Source: Pseudomonadota bacterium (GTDB lineage: Bacteria > Pseudomonadota > Gammaproteobacteria > Xanthomonadales > Rhodanobacteraceae). Taken from it: a stretch of 5,237 nucleotides of DNA. Under the pieces are notes generated by a model, which made no database searches, had not been told where the DNA came from, and saw only the letters and a list, made by a program, of their open reading frames with translations. The position numbers were made by a program, and so were the translations under genes. Below are positions 1 to 5,237 of the stretch, piece by piece (positions within the stretch are counted from its first letter, which is position 1; every line of letters starts with the position of its first letter). The stretch spans positions 1-5,237 of the forward strand of contig JAFEEK010000058.1 in NCBI GenBank assembly GCA_018241165.1. The letters are read 5' to 3'.

Positions 1-758
1 AGCGCGAGGATCTTCGCGGCCTTGGCATCCGCGTCGGCGATGTTCGCCTGTTTGAGCAATGCAACGACGTAGGACTTGTACTTGTCGCGGAACTCGACCA
101 TCGCCTTGTCGGTGGACAGGTAGTAATCGCGGCTGGGCATGGCGATGCCGCCTTGCAGCAGATAGGCCATGTTCGTGGAGGCGTCTTCCAGGCCCTTGGT
201 CACGAACAGGCCGAACAGGTTCGAGGTGTGAAAATGCGTGGCGTTGATCGGATCCACGTCGGCGCGCAGACGGCTGCCGAGCACTCGCGCCAGGTCCGCA
301 CGGTTCTTGATCGCGCCAATGGCGTCGAGCTCGGGTTTCAGCGGATCGAGTCCGGCCTTTTCGATCGCGGCATCATCCATGTAGGCGGCGTAGTAGTCGG
401 CGATCTTGCGATCATTGCTTCCCGCCGCGGGATTCGACGCGCCGGCATTCTTGATCAGGTCGCTGGTCTGTTTCTCGGCCTTCTCGAACACCTCGAAGAA
501 GGTGCCGGTGTTCGAACGGTCCGGCGGGATCGTCGCGGTCTTGACCCAGGCGCCGTTGGCGTAGGCGAAGAAATCGTCGCCGGGTTTCACGCCATGATCG
601 ATGGCGGAAAGATCGATACCGATGGATGGCGCGGGAGCCGCGGGTTTGGCGGGCGCACTGCGCGCGGTTTTCGCGGTGGGCGCTGGCGAAGCGGGCGTTT
701 GCGTGCAGGCGGCGATGCCGCAGGCGATGGCGGCAGCAAGCAGGGTCTTGTGGTTCAT
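1..758 (-). CDS. M13-family zinc metallopeptidase lipoprotein (PepO/neprilysin type), N-terminal part only
   Basis: The window holds 252 complete codons plus two bases; the gene continues past base 1. The N-terminus is a lipoprotein signal: MNHK, a hydrophobic stretch, then I-A-A-C with Cys18 as the likely lipidated residue (Cys13 is a poorer alternative). Thr at +2 suggests an outer-membrane location. Residues 19-46 are an Ala/Pro-rich linker. The M13 N-terminal domain follows: PGDDFFAYANGAW (59-71), IPPDRS (77-82), a DYYAAYMDD segment (121-129) and MPSRDYYL (207-214), all typical of this family. Members are usually near 650-700 residues, so about a third is present. The catalytic HExxH and the downstream Glu lie outside, so activity cannot be judged. 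Family members cleave peptides of limited size; a periplasm-facing role is inferred. ATG 758 has only a weak upstream GGA, but it begins the signal peptide. The gene is separated from its right-hand neighbour by a terminator and probably has its own promoter. Confidence 0.93.
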   Translation of the reverse strand, partial: MNHKTLLAAAIACGIAACTQTPASPAPTAKTARSAPAKPAAPAPSIGIDLSAIDHGVKPGDDFFAYANGAWVKTATIPPDRSNTGTFFEVFEKAEKQTSDLIKNAGASNPAAGSNDRKIADYYAAYMDDAAIEKAGLDPLKPELDAIGAIKNRADLARVLGSRLRADVDPINATHFHTSNLFGLFVTKGLEDASTNMAYLLQGGIAMPSRDYYLSTDKAMVEFRDKYKSYVVALLKQANIADADAKAAKILA

Positions 759-785
759 GGCAGCGATCCGGCGAGACAAATCGCC

Positions 786-814
786 ATGATCGGCCAATGC
801 GGTGGCAAGTGCAA
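786..814 (-). promoter_or_regulatory. Possible sigma70-type promoter of the M13 peptidase gene
   Basis: On the minus strand a TTGCAC box (809-814) and a GATCAT box (786-791) are separated by exactly 17 bases. The boxes match the consensus at 3 of 6 and 4 of 6 positions. Transcription would start near 779, about 20 bases before the ATG at 758. Its position just after the neighbour's terminator is what makes it plausible; the boxes alone are weak. Confidence 0.3.
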
Positions 815-827
815 ATCGAGGAAGCGC

Positions 828-855
828 AAAAACAAAGAGGCGCCCGAAGCGCCTC
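828..855 (-). terminator. Intrinsic terminator of the small membrane-protein gene
   Basis: On the minus strand GAGGCGC and GCGCCTC (849-855 and 837-843) form a perfect 7-bp GC-rich stem closing a TTCGG loop. It is followed at once by the T-rich tract TTTGTTTTT (836-828). The stem begins 25 bases after the stop codon of the gene at 881-1285. There is no matching T tract on the plus-strand side, so it acts in one direction only. Confidence 0.88.
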
Positions 856-880
856 CTTGCCTTTGCATGGATGGTCGGTT

Positions 881-1285
881 TCAGTGCATTCCGCCCAGCA
901 TGCTCAAGACGCTGCCGCCGATGACGACGGCCAGGATCACGCCAAGCACGATGTAGATGATGTACTGGATCAGGCTGACGAGGCAGGCCTTGCCGAACCC
1001 CATCTGTCCGCCAGCAGGCTGCTTGATCATGAAGTTGATGACCGCCGCATTGACCAGGAATGCGACAACGATGCCGATCAACGAACCGGTGCCACCCGAC
1101 ATCACCATTTGCAGAAGCCAGCTGGCGACCATGCCGGCGATGATGCCGACGATGACAGCGGCAACGGCGTTGCCCAAAGACGGCTTGAAGCCGGCGGCAA
1201 GTTTCGTCGCCAACTGCACGATCAGCGCCCCTACAACGATGGCAATGACAAGAAATACAAGAGCGGTAACGAGTGCGGTACCCAT
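881..1285 (-). CDS. Small four-helix integral membrane protein, function unknown
   Basis: The protein has 134 residues and is almost wholly hydrophobic. Four likely membrane segments lie at about 3-26, 38-62, 68-87 and 101-128. The short connecting loops contain K28/K34, S63-GGTG and the polar turn KQPAGGQMGFGK (88-99). It is rich in Gly, Ala, Val and Ile and has one Cys (101). There is no signal cleavage site, and I see no catalytic or metal-binding motif. I chose ATG 1285 over the in-frame ATG at 1354. ATG 1285 has GGGGAG five bases upstream and starts directly on the first helix; the longer form would add 23 polar residues encoded inside an inverted repeat. The gene stands alone: 144 bases from the transporter gene upstream and closed by its own terminator. 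I do not recognise a named family. Its size and glycine-rich helices could suit a helix-packing or channel-like membrane protein, but that is only a guess. Confidence 0.85.
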   Translation of the reverse strand: MGTALVTALVFLVIAIVVGALIVQLATKLAAGFKPSLGNAVAAVIVGIIAGMVASWLLQMVMSGGTGSLIGIVVAFLVNAAVINFMIKQPAGGQMGFGKACLVSLIQYIIYIVLGVILAVVIGGSVLSMLGGMH

Positions 1286-1290
1286 AAATT

Positions 1291-1296
1291 CTCCCC
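1291..1296 (-). promoter_or_regulatory. Strong ribosome binding site fixing the start of the small membrane protein
   Basis: GGGGAG on the minus strand lies five bases before ATG 1285. No comparable site precedes the in-frame ATG at 1354, so this site decides the shorter 134-residue form. Confidence 0.8.
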
Positions 1297-1313
1297 GAAG
1301 ATGAAGTGATGTT

Positions 1314-1361
1314 GGTACGGATGGCGCATCCTGCGCGACTGGCTTCCACGGCATCCGTACC
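1314..1361. repeat. 48-base inverted repeat with nested hairpins (possible three-way junction)
   Basis: The outer arms, GGTACGGATG (1314-1323) and CATCCGTACC (1352-1361), pair perfectly over 10 bp. Between them sit two smaller hairpins: GCGCA/TGCGC with a 3-base loop (1324-1336), and TGG/CCA with a 3-base loop (1340-1348). The element lies 28 bases before the start codon of the small membrane protein and 68 bases after the stop of the transporter gene. Neither strand has a T tract after the outer stem, so it does not look like an intrinsic terminator. It could be a structured 5' leader, a protein-binding inverted repeat, or a REP-like dispersed repeat. The sequence alone does not decide. Confidence 0.6.
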
Positions 1362-1394
1362 GGGTTGCTCCCTCATGAAACGCAAAACAGCGGG

Positions 1395-1430
1395 AAAAGC
1401 GAACGCCTGCCCCGCCGGAAATTTCGCCTT
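1395..1430 (-). terminator. Weak possible terminator after the RND transporter gene
   Basis: On the minus strand AAGGCGAA, overlapping the last base of the TAA stop, can pair with TTCGCTTT (8 bp including one G-U) around a 19-base loop. A TTTT run (1398-1395) is partly used in the stem. The large loop and short T run make it a poor intrinsic terminator, so read-through into the small membrane-protein gene is possible. Confidence 0.22.
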
Positions 1431-3940
1431 TATCCTGCGGCCCGCTCCCGCGGTCGCAGCAGCCACCTGCATAGCGCCGGCAGGAACACCAACGCCGCGA
1501 TCATGTTGACCACGAACATGAAGGTCAGCAGCACACCCATGTCGGCCTGGAATTTCAGGTCCGAGAAGATCCACAGGCCGACGCCGACGGCAAGCGTGAG
1601 CGCGGTGTAGAACACGGCGATGCCGGTGGTCTTGAGCGCACTGAAGTACGATTCGGTGAGCGTCATGCCCGCACCCATCGCCTCGCGCATGCGCGCGAAG
1701 ATGTAGATCGCGTAGTCCACGCCGATGCCGACGCCGAGCGCGAGCACGGTCAGCGTGTTGACCTTCTTGCCGATGCTCATCTCCACCATCAGCGAGTGGC
1801 CGAGTTCAGTCACCAGAACCAATGGCAGCACGATGCATAGCGCGGCCAGGGGATTGCGGAAGCTGAGCAGGCACATCACGAACACGGCCGCGTACAACAG
1901 ATACATCATGGTGTGGTCGACTGCGCGTACCTCGTCGTTGATCGCGGCCATCACGCCGACATTGCCGGTGGCAAGGCGCAGGTTGACCTTGTCGCTGACA
2001 AAGGCTTTGCCTTGCGCCTGCGCATCGTTGAACTGTTTCGAAAGTTGCTTGCGCAGGTTGACGCCGGGGCCGGCGAAGGCATCGTTGGCGCCGCGGAATT
2101 CCTTCACCGAGTCGATCACGCGGTCGATGGTCGTGGCGCGGTGGTCGCTAAGGAACATCATCACCGGCATTGCGCTGCAATCTTCGTTGAGCAGGCCGGT
2201 GTCGGTCTCGAAGCCCTGGGTGTCCTGGCGCAACGCGTCGTTGTCGCGCGGCAGCTCGCGCCAGCGGATGTTGCCTTCGTTCCAACCCGCGTTGACGATC
2301 TTCGCCGCCATCGGCAGGGTGATGACCTGGGCCACGCCCGGCACGTTGCGCATGTGCCAGGCGAAGCGGTCGATCGTTTCCATCACCGGGTAACTTGTCG
2401 TGCAGGCATTCGGCGCCGCTTCGGCAATGACGTTGAGGATATCCACGCCAAGCGCGAACTTGTCGCTGATCAGCGCGGAGTCGCGGTTGTAGCGCGAGTC
2501 GGGACGCAACTCCGCCACGCCCTTTTGCGCGTCGCCGATCATGACGTGGCTGCCGTAGCGCTGCGCCGCATACCACATGCACAATCCGATCAGGATGACG
2601 ATGGCTGCGGGTACGGGTTTGCTCAGCTTGGCCAGGATCGCCCACAACTTGTCGAACTGGGTGAGCTGGCGCAGGCGCCAGTTGCGCTTGCCTTCGAGGT
2701 TGCGCAGCTTGCAATACGACAGCAGCACCGGCAGCAGGATGAGATCGGTCAGGATCGTCAACGCGACGCCGACCGTGGCAGTCACGGCCAGCTCGAAGAT
2801 GATCCGCACCGGGATGATCAGGATCGTCGCGAAGCCGATGCAGCCGGCGATCAGCGCGACCGCGCCGGGCACCAGCAGCATGCGGAAGGCAAGGCGCGCG
2901 GCGGTTTGCGGATCCACGCCATGGCGCTGGCGCAGTTCTTCGACCGAGCCGTCTTCGAGGCCGCCGAAGAACAACTCGCCGCGGAAACGGTTGATCATCT
3001 GCTCGCCGTGGCTGACCGCAATCGCGAAGATCAGGAACGGCGTGAGCATGTTCATCGGATCGATGCCGAAGCCGAGCAGGCGCAGCGCTCCGAGCATCCA
3101 GACCACGGAGATCAGCGCACAGACCACGGTCAGCGAAGCCAGCTTGGTCGAGGCCGAATACGCAAACAACAGCAACCAGGTGAAGCCGATGGTGAGGAAG
3201 AAGAACCAGATCACGGACTTTGCGCCGGTGCTGATGTCGCCGACCATCTTGGCAAAGCCGATGACCGCGATCGTGGTGTCGGCGTTCTCGTACTTGTGGC
3301 GGATATCCTCGAGCTGGGCGTTGACCTTGTCGTAGTCGATCTTGACGCCGTGCGCGGGGTCTTCGGGCACGAGGTCGACCCAGACCATGGCGCCGGAAAA
3401 ATCCTTGGCGACGAAACGCCCGACGATGCCGGCTTTTTCGATGTTGGCCTTGATCGTGGCGAACTGTTCGGGCGTCGGGTTGAAGCCGGGCAGGTCGGGC
3501 GTGAACGAATCCGGGATCACGTTGCCGCCGGCGAAGCCGTCTTCGACCACTTCGACGAAGCGCACGTTCGGGGTGAAGATCGAACTGATCCGCGACGGAT
3601 CGGCATGGTCGATCTTCGAGGCATCGGTGGTGACTTTTTGCAGGGTCTGGAAGAACGGCAGGTTGAACATGTTGCCGTGCTTGTCCATTACCGCGATCAG
3701 GATGCGGTTGGCGCCGCCGAATTCCTTCTCGTAGTCGAGAAAGGTCTTCATGTACTCGTGGCCGAGCGGGATCTGTTTCTTGAAGCCGGCATCGACTTTC
3801 AGTTGCGACGCGAAAAATGCCATCGCCACGGTGATCGCCGCGAAGATGAGCAGGACAATGACGCGGTTGCCGAAAATCAGGCGCTCGGCGAAGCGCTGGA
3901 AAGCGTTCGGTTCGGCGTTGGGGTTGATCGGTGCTGCCAC
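1430..3940 (-). CDS. RND/MMPL-family transporter (predicted exporter of the RND superfamily)
   Basis: The protein has 836 residues with the duplicated RND plan. TM1 is at about 27-46, followed by a first periplasmic domain (47-240). TM2-TM6 span about 241-408, with a short cytoplasmic insert at 315-353. TM7 (443-459) leads to a second periplasmic domain (460-674), and TM8-TM12 span about 675-826. TM10 carries GVGIGVDYAIYIFARMRE with Asp742-Tyr743, the proton-relay pair of MmpL-like transporters. The matching TM4 position reads AIAVSHGEQM, Ser310-His311, typical of the subfamily often annotated 'efflux RND transporter permease'. The length is close to MMPL/HpnN-like proteins and shorter than AcrB-type pumps (about 1030). 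The start is GTG 3940: GAGGG lies seven bases upstream and the next in-frame Met falls inside TM1. It follows the propeller gene by 18 bases, so the two are surely co-transcribed. It probably moves a lipid or hydrophobic compound using proton motive force; the substrate is unknown. Cys512 and Cys588 are the only cysteines in the periplasmic loops. Confidence 0.93.
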   Translation of the reverse strand: MAAPINPNAEPNAFQRFAERLIFGNRVIVLLIFAAITVAMAFFASQLKVDAGFKKQIPLGHEYMKTFLDYEKEFGGANRILIAVMDKHGNMFNLPFFQTLQKVTTDASKIDHADPSRISSIFTPNVRFVEVVEDGFAGGNVIPDSFTPDLPGFNPTPEQFATIKANIEKAGIVGRFVAKDFSGAMVWVDLVPEDPAHGVKIDYDKVNAQLEDIRHKYENADTTIAVIGFAKMVGDISTGAKSVIWFFFLTIGFTWLLLFAYSASTKLASLTVVCALISVVWMLGALRLLGFGIDPMNMLTPFLIFAIAVSHGEQMINRFRGELFFGGLEDGSVEELRQRHGVDPQTAARLAFRMLLVPGAVALIAGCIGFATILIIPVRIIFELAVTATVGVALTILTDLILLPVLLSYCKLRNLEGKRNWRLRQLTQFDKLWAILAKLSKPVPAAIVILIGLCMWYAAQRYGSHVMIGDAQKGVAELRPDSRYNRDSALISDKFALGVDILNVIAEAAPNACTTSYPVMETIDRFAWHMRNVPGVAQVITLPMAAKIVNAGWNEGNIRWRELPRDNDALRQDTQGFETDTGLLNEDCSAMPVMMFLSDHRATTIDRVIDSVKEFRGANDAFAGPGVNLRKQLSKQFNDAQAQGKAFVSDKVNLRLATGNVGVMAAINDEVRAVDHTMMYLLYAAVFVMCLLSFRNPLAALCIVLPLVLVTELGHSLMVEMSIGKKVNTLTVLALGVGIGVDYAIYIFARMREAMGAGMTLTESYFSALKTTGIAVFYTALTLAVGVGLWIFSDLKFQADMGVLLTFMFVVNMIAALVFLPALCRWLLRPRERAAG

Positions 3941-3947
3941 GGTTTCG

Positions 3948-3952
3948 CCCTC
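3948..3952 (-). promoter_or_regulatory. Ribosome binding site for the GTG start of the RND transporter
   Basis: GAGGG on the minus strand sits seven bases before GTG 3940, within the 18-base gap after the propeller gene's TAG stop. There is no in-frame ATG until codon 40, inside the first helix, so this site supports the GTG start. Confidence 0.7.
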
Positions 3953-3958
3953 GCAGAA

Positions 3959-5104
3959 CTAGTTCGGTTTGTAGATGCTGGCGCCGTTTTCGCCGGCGAG
4001 CAGAAGATCGCCGGCGTCGCCCAGCGGCAAGGCCTCGGCGATGGTTCCGGCGGATTGATCCACGCGCATCGCGAACGGTTCGCCGGCTTTCGCGCGCGTG
4101 AGCACGATGCCATTCGCGCCGACGATCGTGGCGCCGCCGTCGGCCAGCGCGGTGCCGCCCATCAGGCTCAATTCGGTGCCGGTCGGGACTTGCGTCCAGT
4201 GCTCGCCCAGGTCGGTGGATTCGAACACATGCCCGCGCAGTCCGAACGCAAGCACATGATCGGCCGCGTAGCCGATCACGCCGAACATCGAACCGTCGTA
4301 GGGAAGTTGCAGGCGTTGCCAGGTTTTGCCGTCGTCGCGCGAGCGAAACGCCGCGCCGCGTTCGCCGACGATGAACAATGCGCCGCTGCCGGTGCGCGTG
4401 ATCGCATTCAGATGTGGCGTCGCTTCCTGGCCGATCTTCAGGTCGCTTTGGTTGAATGTCCACTTGCCATCGCCCGACTGGCCCTTGTCCGCGGTGGAAT
4501 TCGCAGCAGTTTGCGCCGTCGCATCGTCGGCGGCGGCCGCATCGTCCGCATCATCCTTGGGCCGTGGCGCGACGGTCATTTCCTGCCAGTGTTCGCCGCC
4601 GTCGTCCGTGCGCAAGGCGAGGCTGTAGGCGCCGACCGCGAATCCGTGCGTCGCATCGGTGAACAGCACGCCGAGCAGGGGAGCGCCGCGGCGCGGATCG
4701 GCCGTGGCGGATTCATCGGCCTTGCGCCACGGATCCTTGCGTTGCATCTGCCAGTGTTCGCCGTTATCCGAACTGTGTACGATCACGCCGTCATGGCCGA
4801 CCGCCCAGACGTTCGCGTCCACTGCTGCCACGGCAGTCAATGTGGAGCGTGTGGGTACCTCGACCTGCTTCCACTGTGTGCCATCGGCAGAAACCAGGAT
4901 GTCACCGCGACCACCCACGGCCACATAACCGTTCGCCGTATGCGCAAGACCCAGCAGCAGCGATTGCGCTGCCAGCGGCATGATCTGCGCGGGATGATCC
5001 ACCGGATCGGGCCAGGTGAAAGTGTCGGCAGCTTGCAGCGGCAAAACTGCGCATGCGCCGACCACCGCCGCGAGTGGCCAGAGGCGAAAACCGGATCGTT
5101 TCAT
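3959..5104 (-). CDS. Secreted YCF48/HCF136-like beta-propeller protein with Asp-box repeats
   Basis: The protein has 381 residues. Residues 1-26 are a Sec signal peptide (MKRSGFR, hydrophobic core, cleavage likely after PLQA-A). The mature part has about seven propeller repeats, each a 'xVxAVGxxGxIxxSxDxGxxW'-type unit. Asp boxes or relatives are at 72-78 (one residue short), 111-118, 166-173, 255-262 and 296-303. Two further strands, GATIVGANGIVLTR and DLLLAGENGASIY, lack the Asp box and close the ring. Repeat spacing is about 40 residues except before the fourth box, where an Asp/Ala-rich insert (about 181-213) intervenes. Proteins of this kind are often annotated as glycosyl hydrolase, sialidase or photosystem II assembly factor. 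No sialidase catalytic set is evident, and in a non-photosynthetic host a binding or assembly role is more likely. It opens an operon with the RND transporter, suggesting a periplasmic partner of that transporter. ATG 5104 begins the signal peptide and has GGGGCAGGGAA directly upstream. Confidence 0.9.
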   Translation of the reverse strand: MKRSGFRLWPLAAVVGACAVLPLQAADTFTWPDPVDHPAQIMPLAAQSLLLGLAHTANGYVAVGGRGDILVSADGTQWKQVEVPTRSTLTAVAAVDANVWAVGHDGVIVHSSDNGEHWQMQRKDPWRKADESATADPRRGAPLLGVLFTDATHGFAVGAYSLALRTDDGGEHWQEMTVAPRPKDDADDAAAADDATAQTAANSTADKGQSGDGKWTFNQSDLKIGQEATPHLNAITRTGSGALFIVGERGAAFRSRDDGKTWQRLQLPYDGSMFGVIGYAADHVLAFGLRGHVFESTDLGEHWTQVPTGTELSLMGGTALADGGATIVGANGIVLTRAKAGEPFAMRVDQSAGTIAEALPLGDAGDLLLAGENGASIYKPN

Positions 5105-5144
5105 TTCCCTGCCCCGTGAAGCATTGCTGGCGATACGTTACCGC
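5105..5144 (-). other. Short leader between the upstream terminator and the propeller gene
   Basis: Only 40 bases separate the T tract of the terminator from ATG 5104. They contain the purine-rich GGGGCAGGGAA ribosome binding region (5105-5115). I see no convincing -35/-10 pair; a TTGCGG box near 5142-5147 has no -10 at the right spacing. The operon promoter must therefore be of unfamiliar sequence, overlap the terminator, or depend on read-through from upstream. Confidence 0.4.
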
Positions 5145-5177
5145 AAAAACGCGCCGGCCGCTGAAAAGCGGCCGGCG
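5145..5177 (-). terminator. Strong intrinsic terminator of the gene upstream of the propeller operon
   Basis: On the minus strand an 11-bp perfect stem (5167-5177 with 5152-5162, core GCCGGCCGCT/AGCGGCCGGC) closes a TTTC loop. After CG it runs into TTTTT (5149-5145). The plus strand lacks a T run after the stem, so the terminator serves a minus-strand gene ending to the right. It separates that gene from the propeller/RND operon. Confidence 0.88.
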
Positions 5178-5206
5178 GAAACATCAAGAAACGGTTGTGC
5201 GTCGCA

Positions 5207-5237
5207 TCACTGGATGCCGCGTGTTCGCAACGCCTGC
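5207..5237 (-). CDS. Probable C-terminal end of an upstream gene (partial)
   Basis: A minus-strand reading frame entering from the right edge ends QALRTRGIQ then TGA at 5207-5209, 29 bases before the terminator stem. Seven of its nine codons end in G or C, as expected for this genome. A competing frame ends later (TGA 5184-5186) but has poorer third-position GC (9 of 17). The terminator implies that some minus-strand gene ends here; which frame, and what product, cannot be decided from so few codons. Confidence 0.4.
   Translation of the reverse strand, partial: QALRTRGIQ

Noticed and set aside
755..787. A 10-codon frame (MAICLAGSLP) whose stop overlaps the M13 peptidase start as ATGA, possibly a leader peptide.
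   Set aside because: It has no ribosome binding site, and its ATG falls inside the best -10 candidate. Overlap by chance is the simpler reading.
153..956. A 267-codon plus-strand open frame opposite the M13 peptidase gene.
   Set aside because: It is the in-register antisense of the peptidase codons and runs on through the terminator into the next gene. The sense strand has a clear lipoprotein signal and M13 motifs.
1286..1354. A longer form of the small membrane protein starting at ATG 1354.
   Set aside because: The extra 23 residues are polar, are partly encoded by the inverted repeat, and lack a ribosome binding site. ATG 1285 has GGGGAG at ideal spacing.
1314..1361. The inverted repeat as a terminator of the transporter gene.
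   Set aside because: After the outer stem the minus strand reads AACATCACTTC, without a T run, and the plus strand reads GGGTTGCTCC. Neither fits an intrinsic terminator.
2148..4463. A 771-codon minus-strand open frame overlapping the RND and propeller genes in another frame.
   Set aside because: It gives an Arg-rich, low-complexity translation typical of a shifted frame in GC-rich DNA. The overlapping frame has clear transmembrane helices and RND motifs.
3959..5104. The propeller protein as a sialidase or photosystem II assembly factor.
   Set aside because: Asp boxes are structural and shared by many propellers. I see no sialidase arginine triad or Tyr/Glu catalytic pair in context, and the window shows no photosynthesis genes. 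The RND partner points to an envelope role.
1913..5119. A 1068-codon open frame on the plus strand running across both operon genes.
   Set aside because: Both minus-strand genes share one reading register (their starts differ by 1164 bases, a multiple of three), and this frame is their exact codon-for-codon antisense. It stays open because its stops would require the sense codons TTA, CTA or TCA, which are rare in GC-rich genes. The product is rich in Arg, Asp, His and Gln and shows no domain.

Overview
The window is GC-rich bacterial DNA (roughly 60% GC by eye). Every gene I can support lies on the minus strand, so the biology reads from the right edge to the left. The envelope-protein content and codon use fit a gammaproteobacterium of the Xanthomonadales/Rhodanobacteraceae kind. 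That placement is an inference from general resemblance, not from a marker gene.

Layout in transcription order (right to left). (1) At 5207-5237 there is a probable last few codons of an upstream gene, followed by a strong intrinsic terminator at 5145-5177. (2) A two-gene operon follows: a secreted YCF48-type beta-propeller protein (3959-5104) and, 18 bases later, an 836-residue RND/MMPL-family transporter with a GTG start (1430-3940). (3) A 144-base intergenic stretch (1286-1429) holds a weak possible terminator and a 48-base inverted repeat that can fold as a three-way junction. (4) A 134-residue four-helix membrane protein of unknown function (881-1285) has a strong ribosome binding site and its own textbook terminator (828-855). 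(5) The N-terminal third of an M13-family (neprilysin/PepO-type) zinc metallopeptidase lipoprotein (1-758) runs off the left edge, so its catalytic HExxH half lies outside the window.

The operon is the functional core. The propeller carries a Sec signal and is predicted to be periplasmic, next to the large periplasmic loops of the transporter. Pairing of YCF48-like proteins with RND exporters of this subfamily recurs in proteobacteria, often near DUF1302/DUF1329 proteins. A role in moving a lipid or other hydrophobic substrate across the envelope is a reasonable inference, but the substrate cannot be read from sequence. I see no CRISPR array, mobile element, tRNA or rRNA, and no clearly new multi-gene system. 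The items most worth a second look are the structured inverted repeat at 1314-1361, the orphan membrane protein behind it, and the unusual features of the transporter and propeller.
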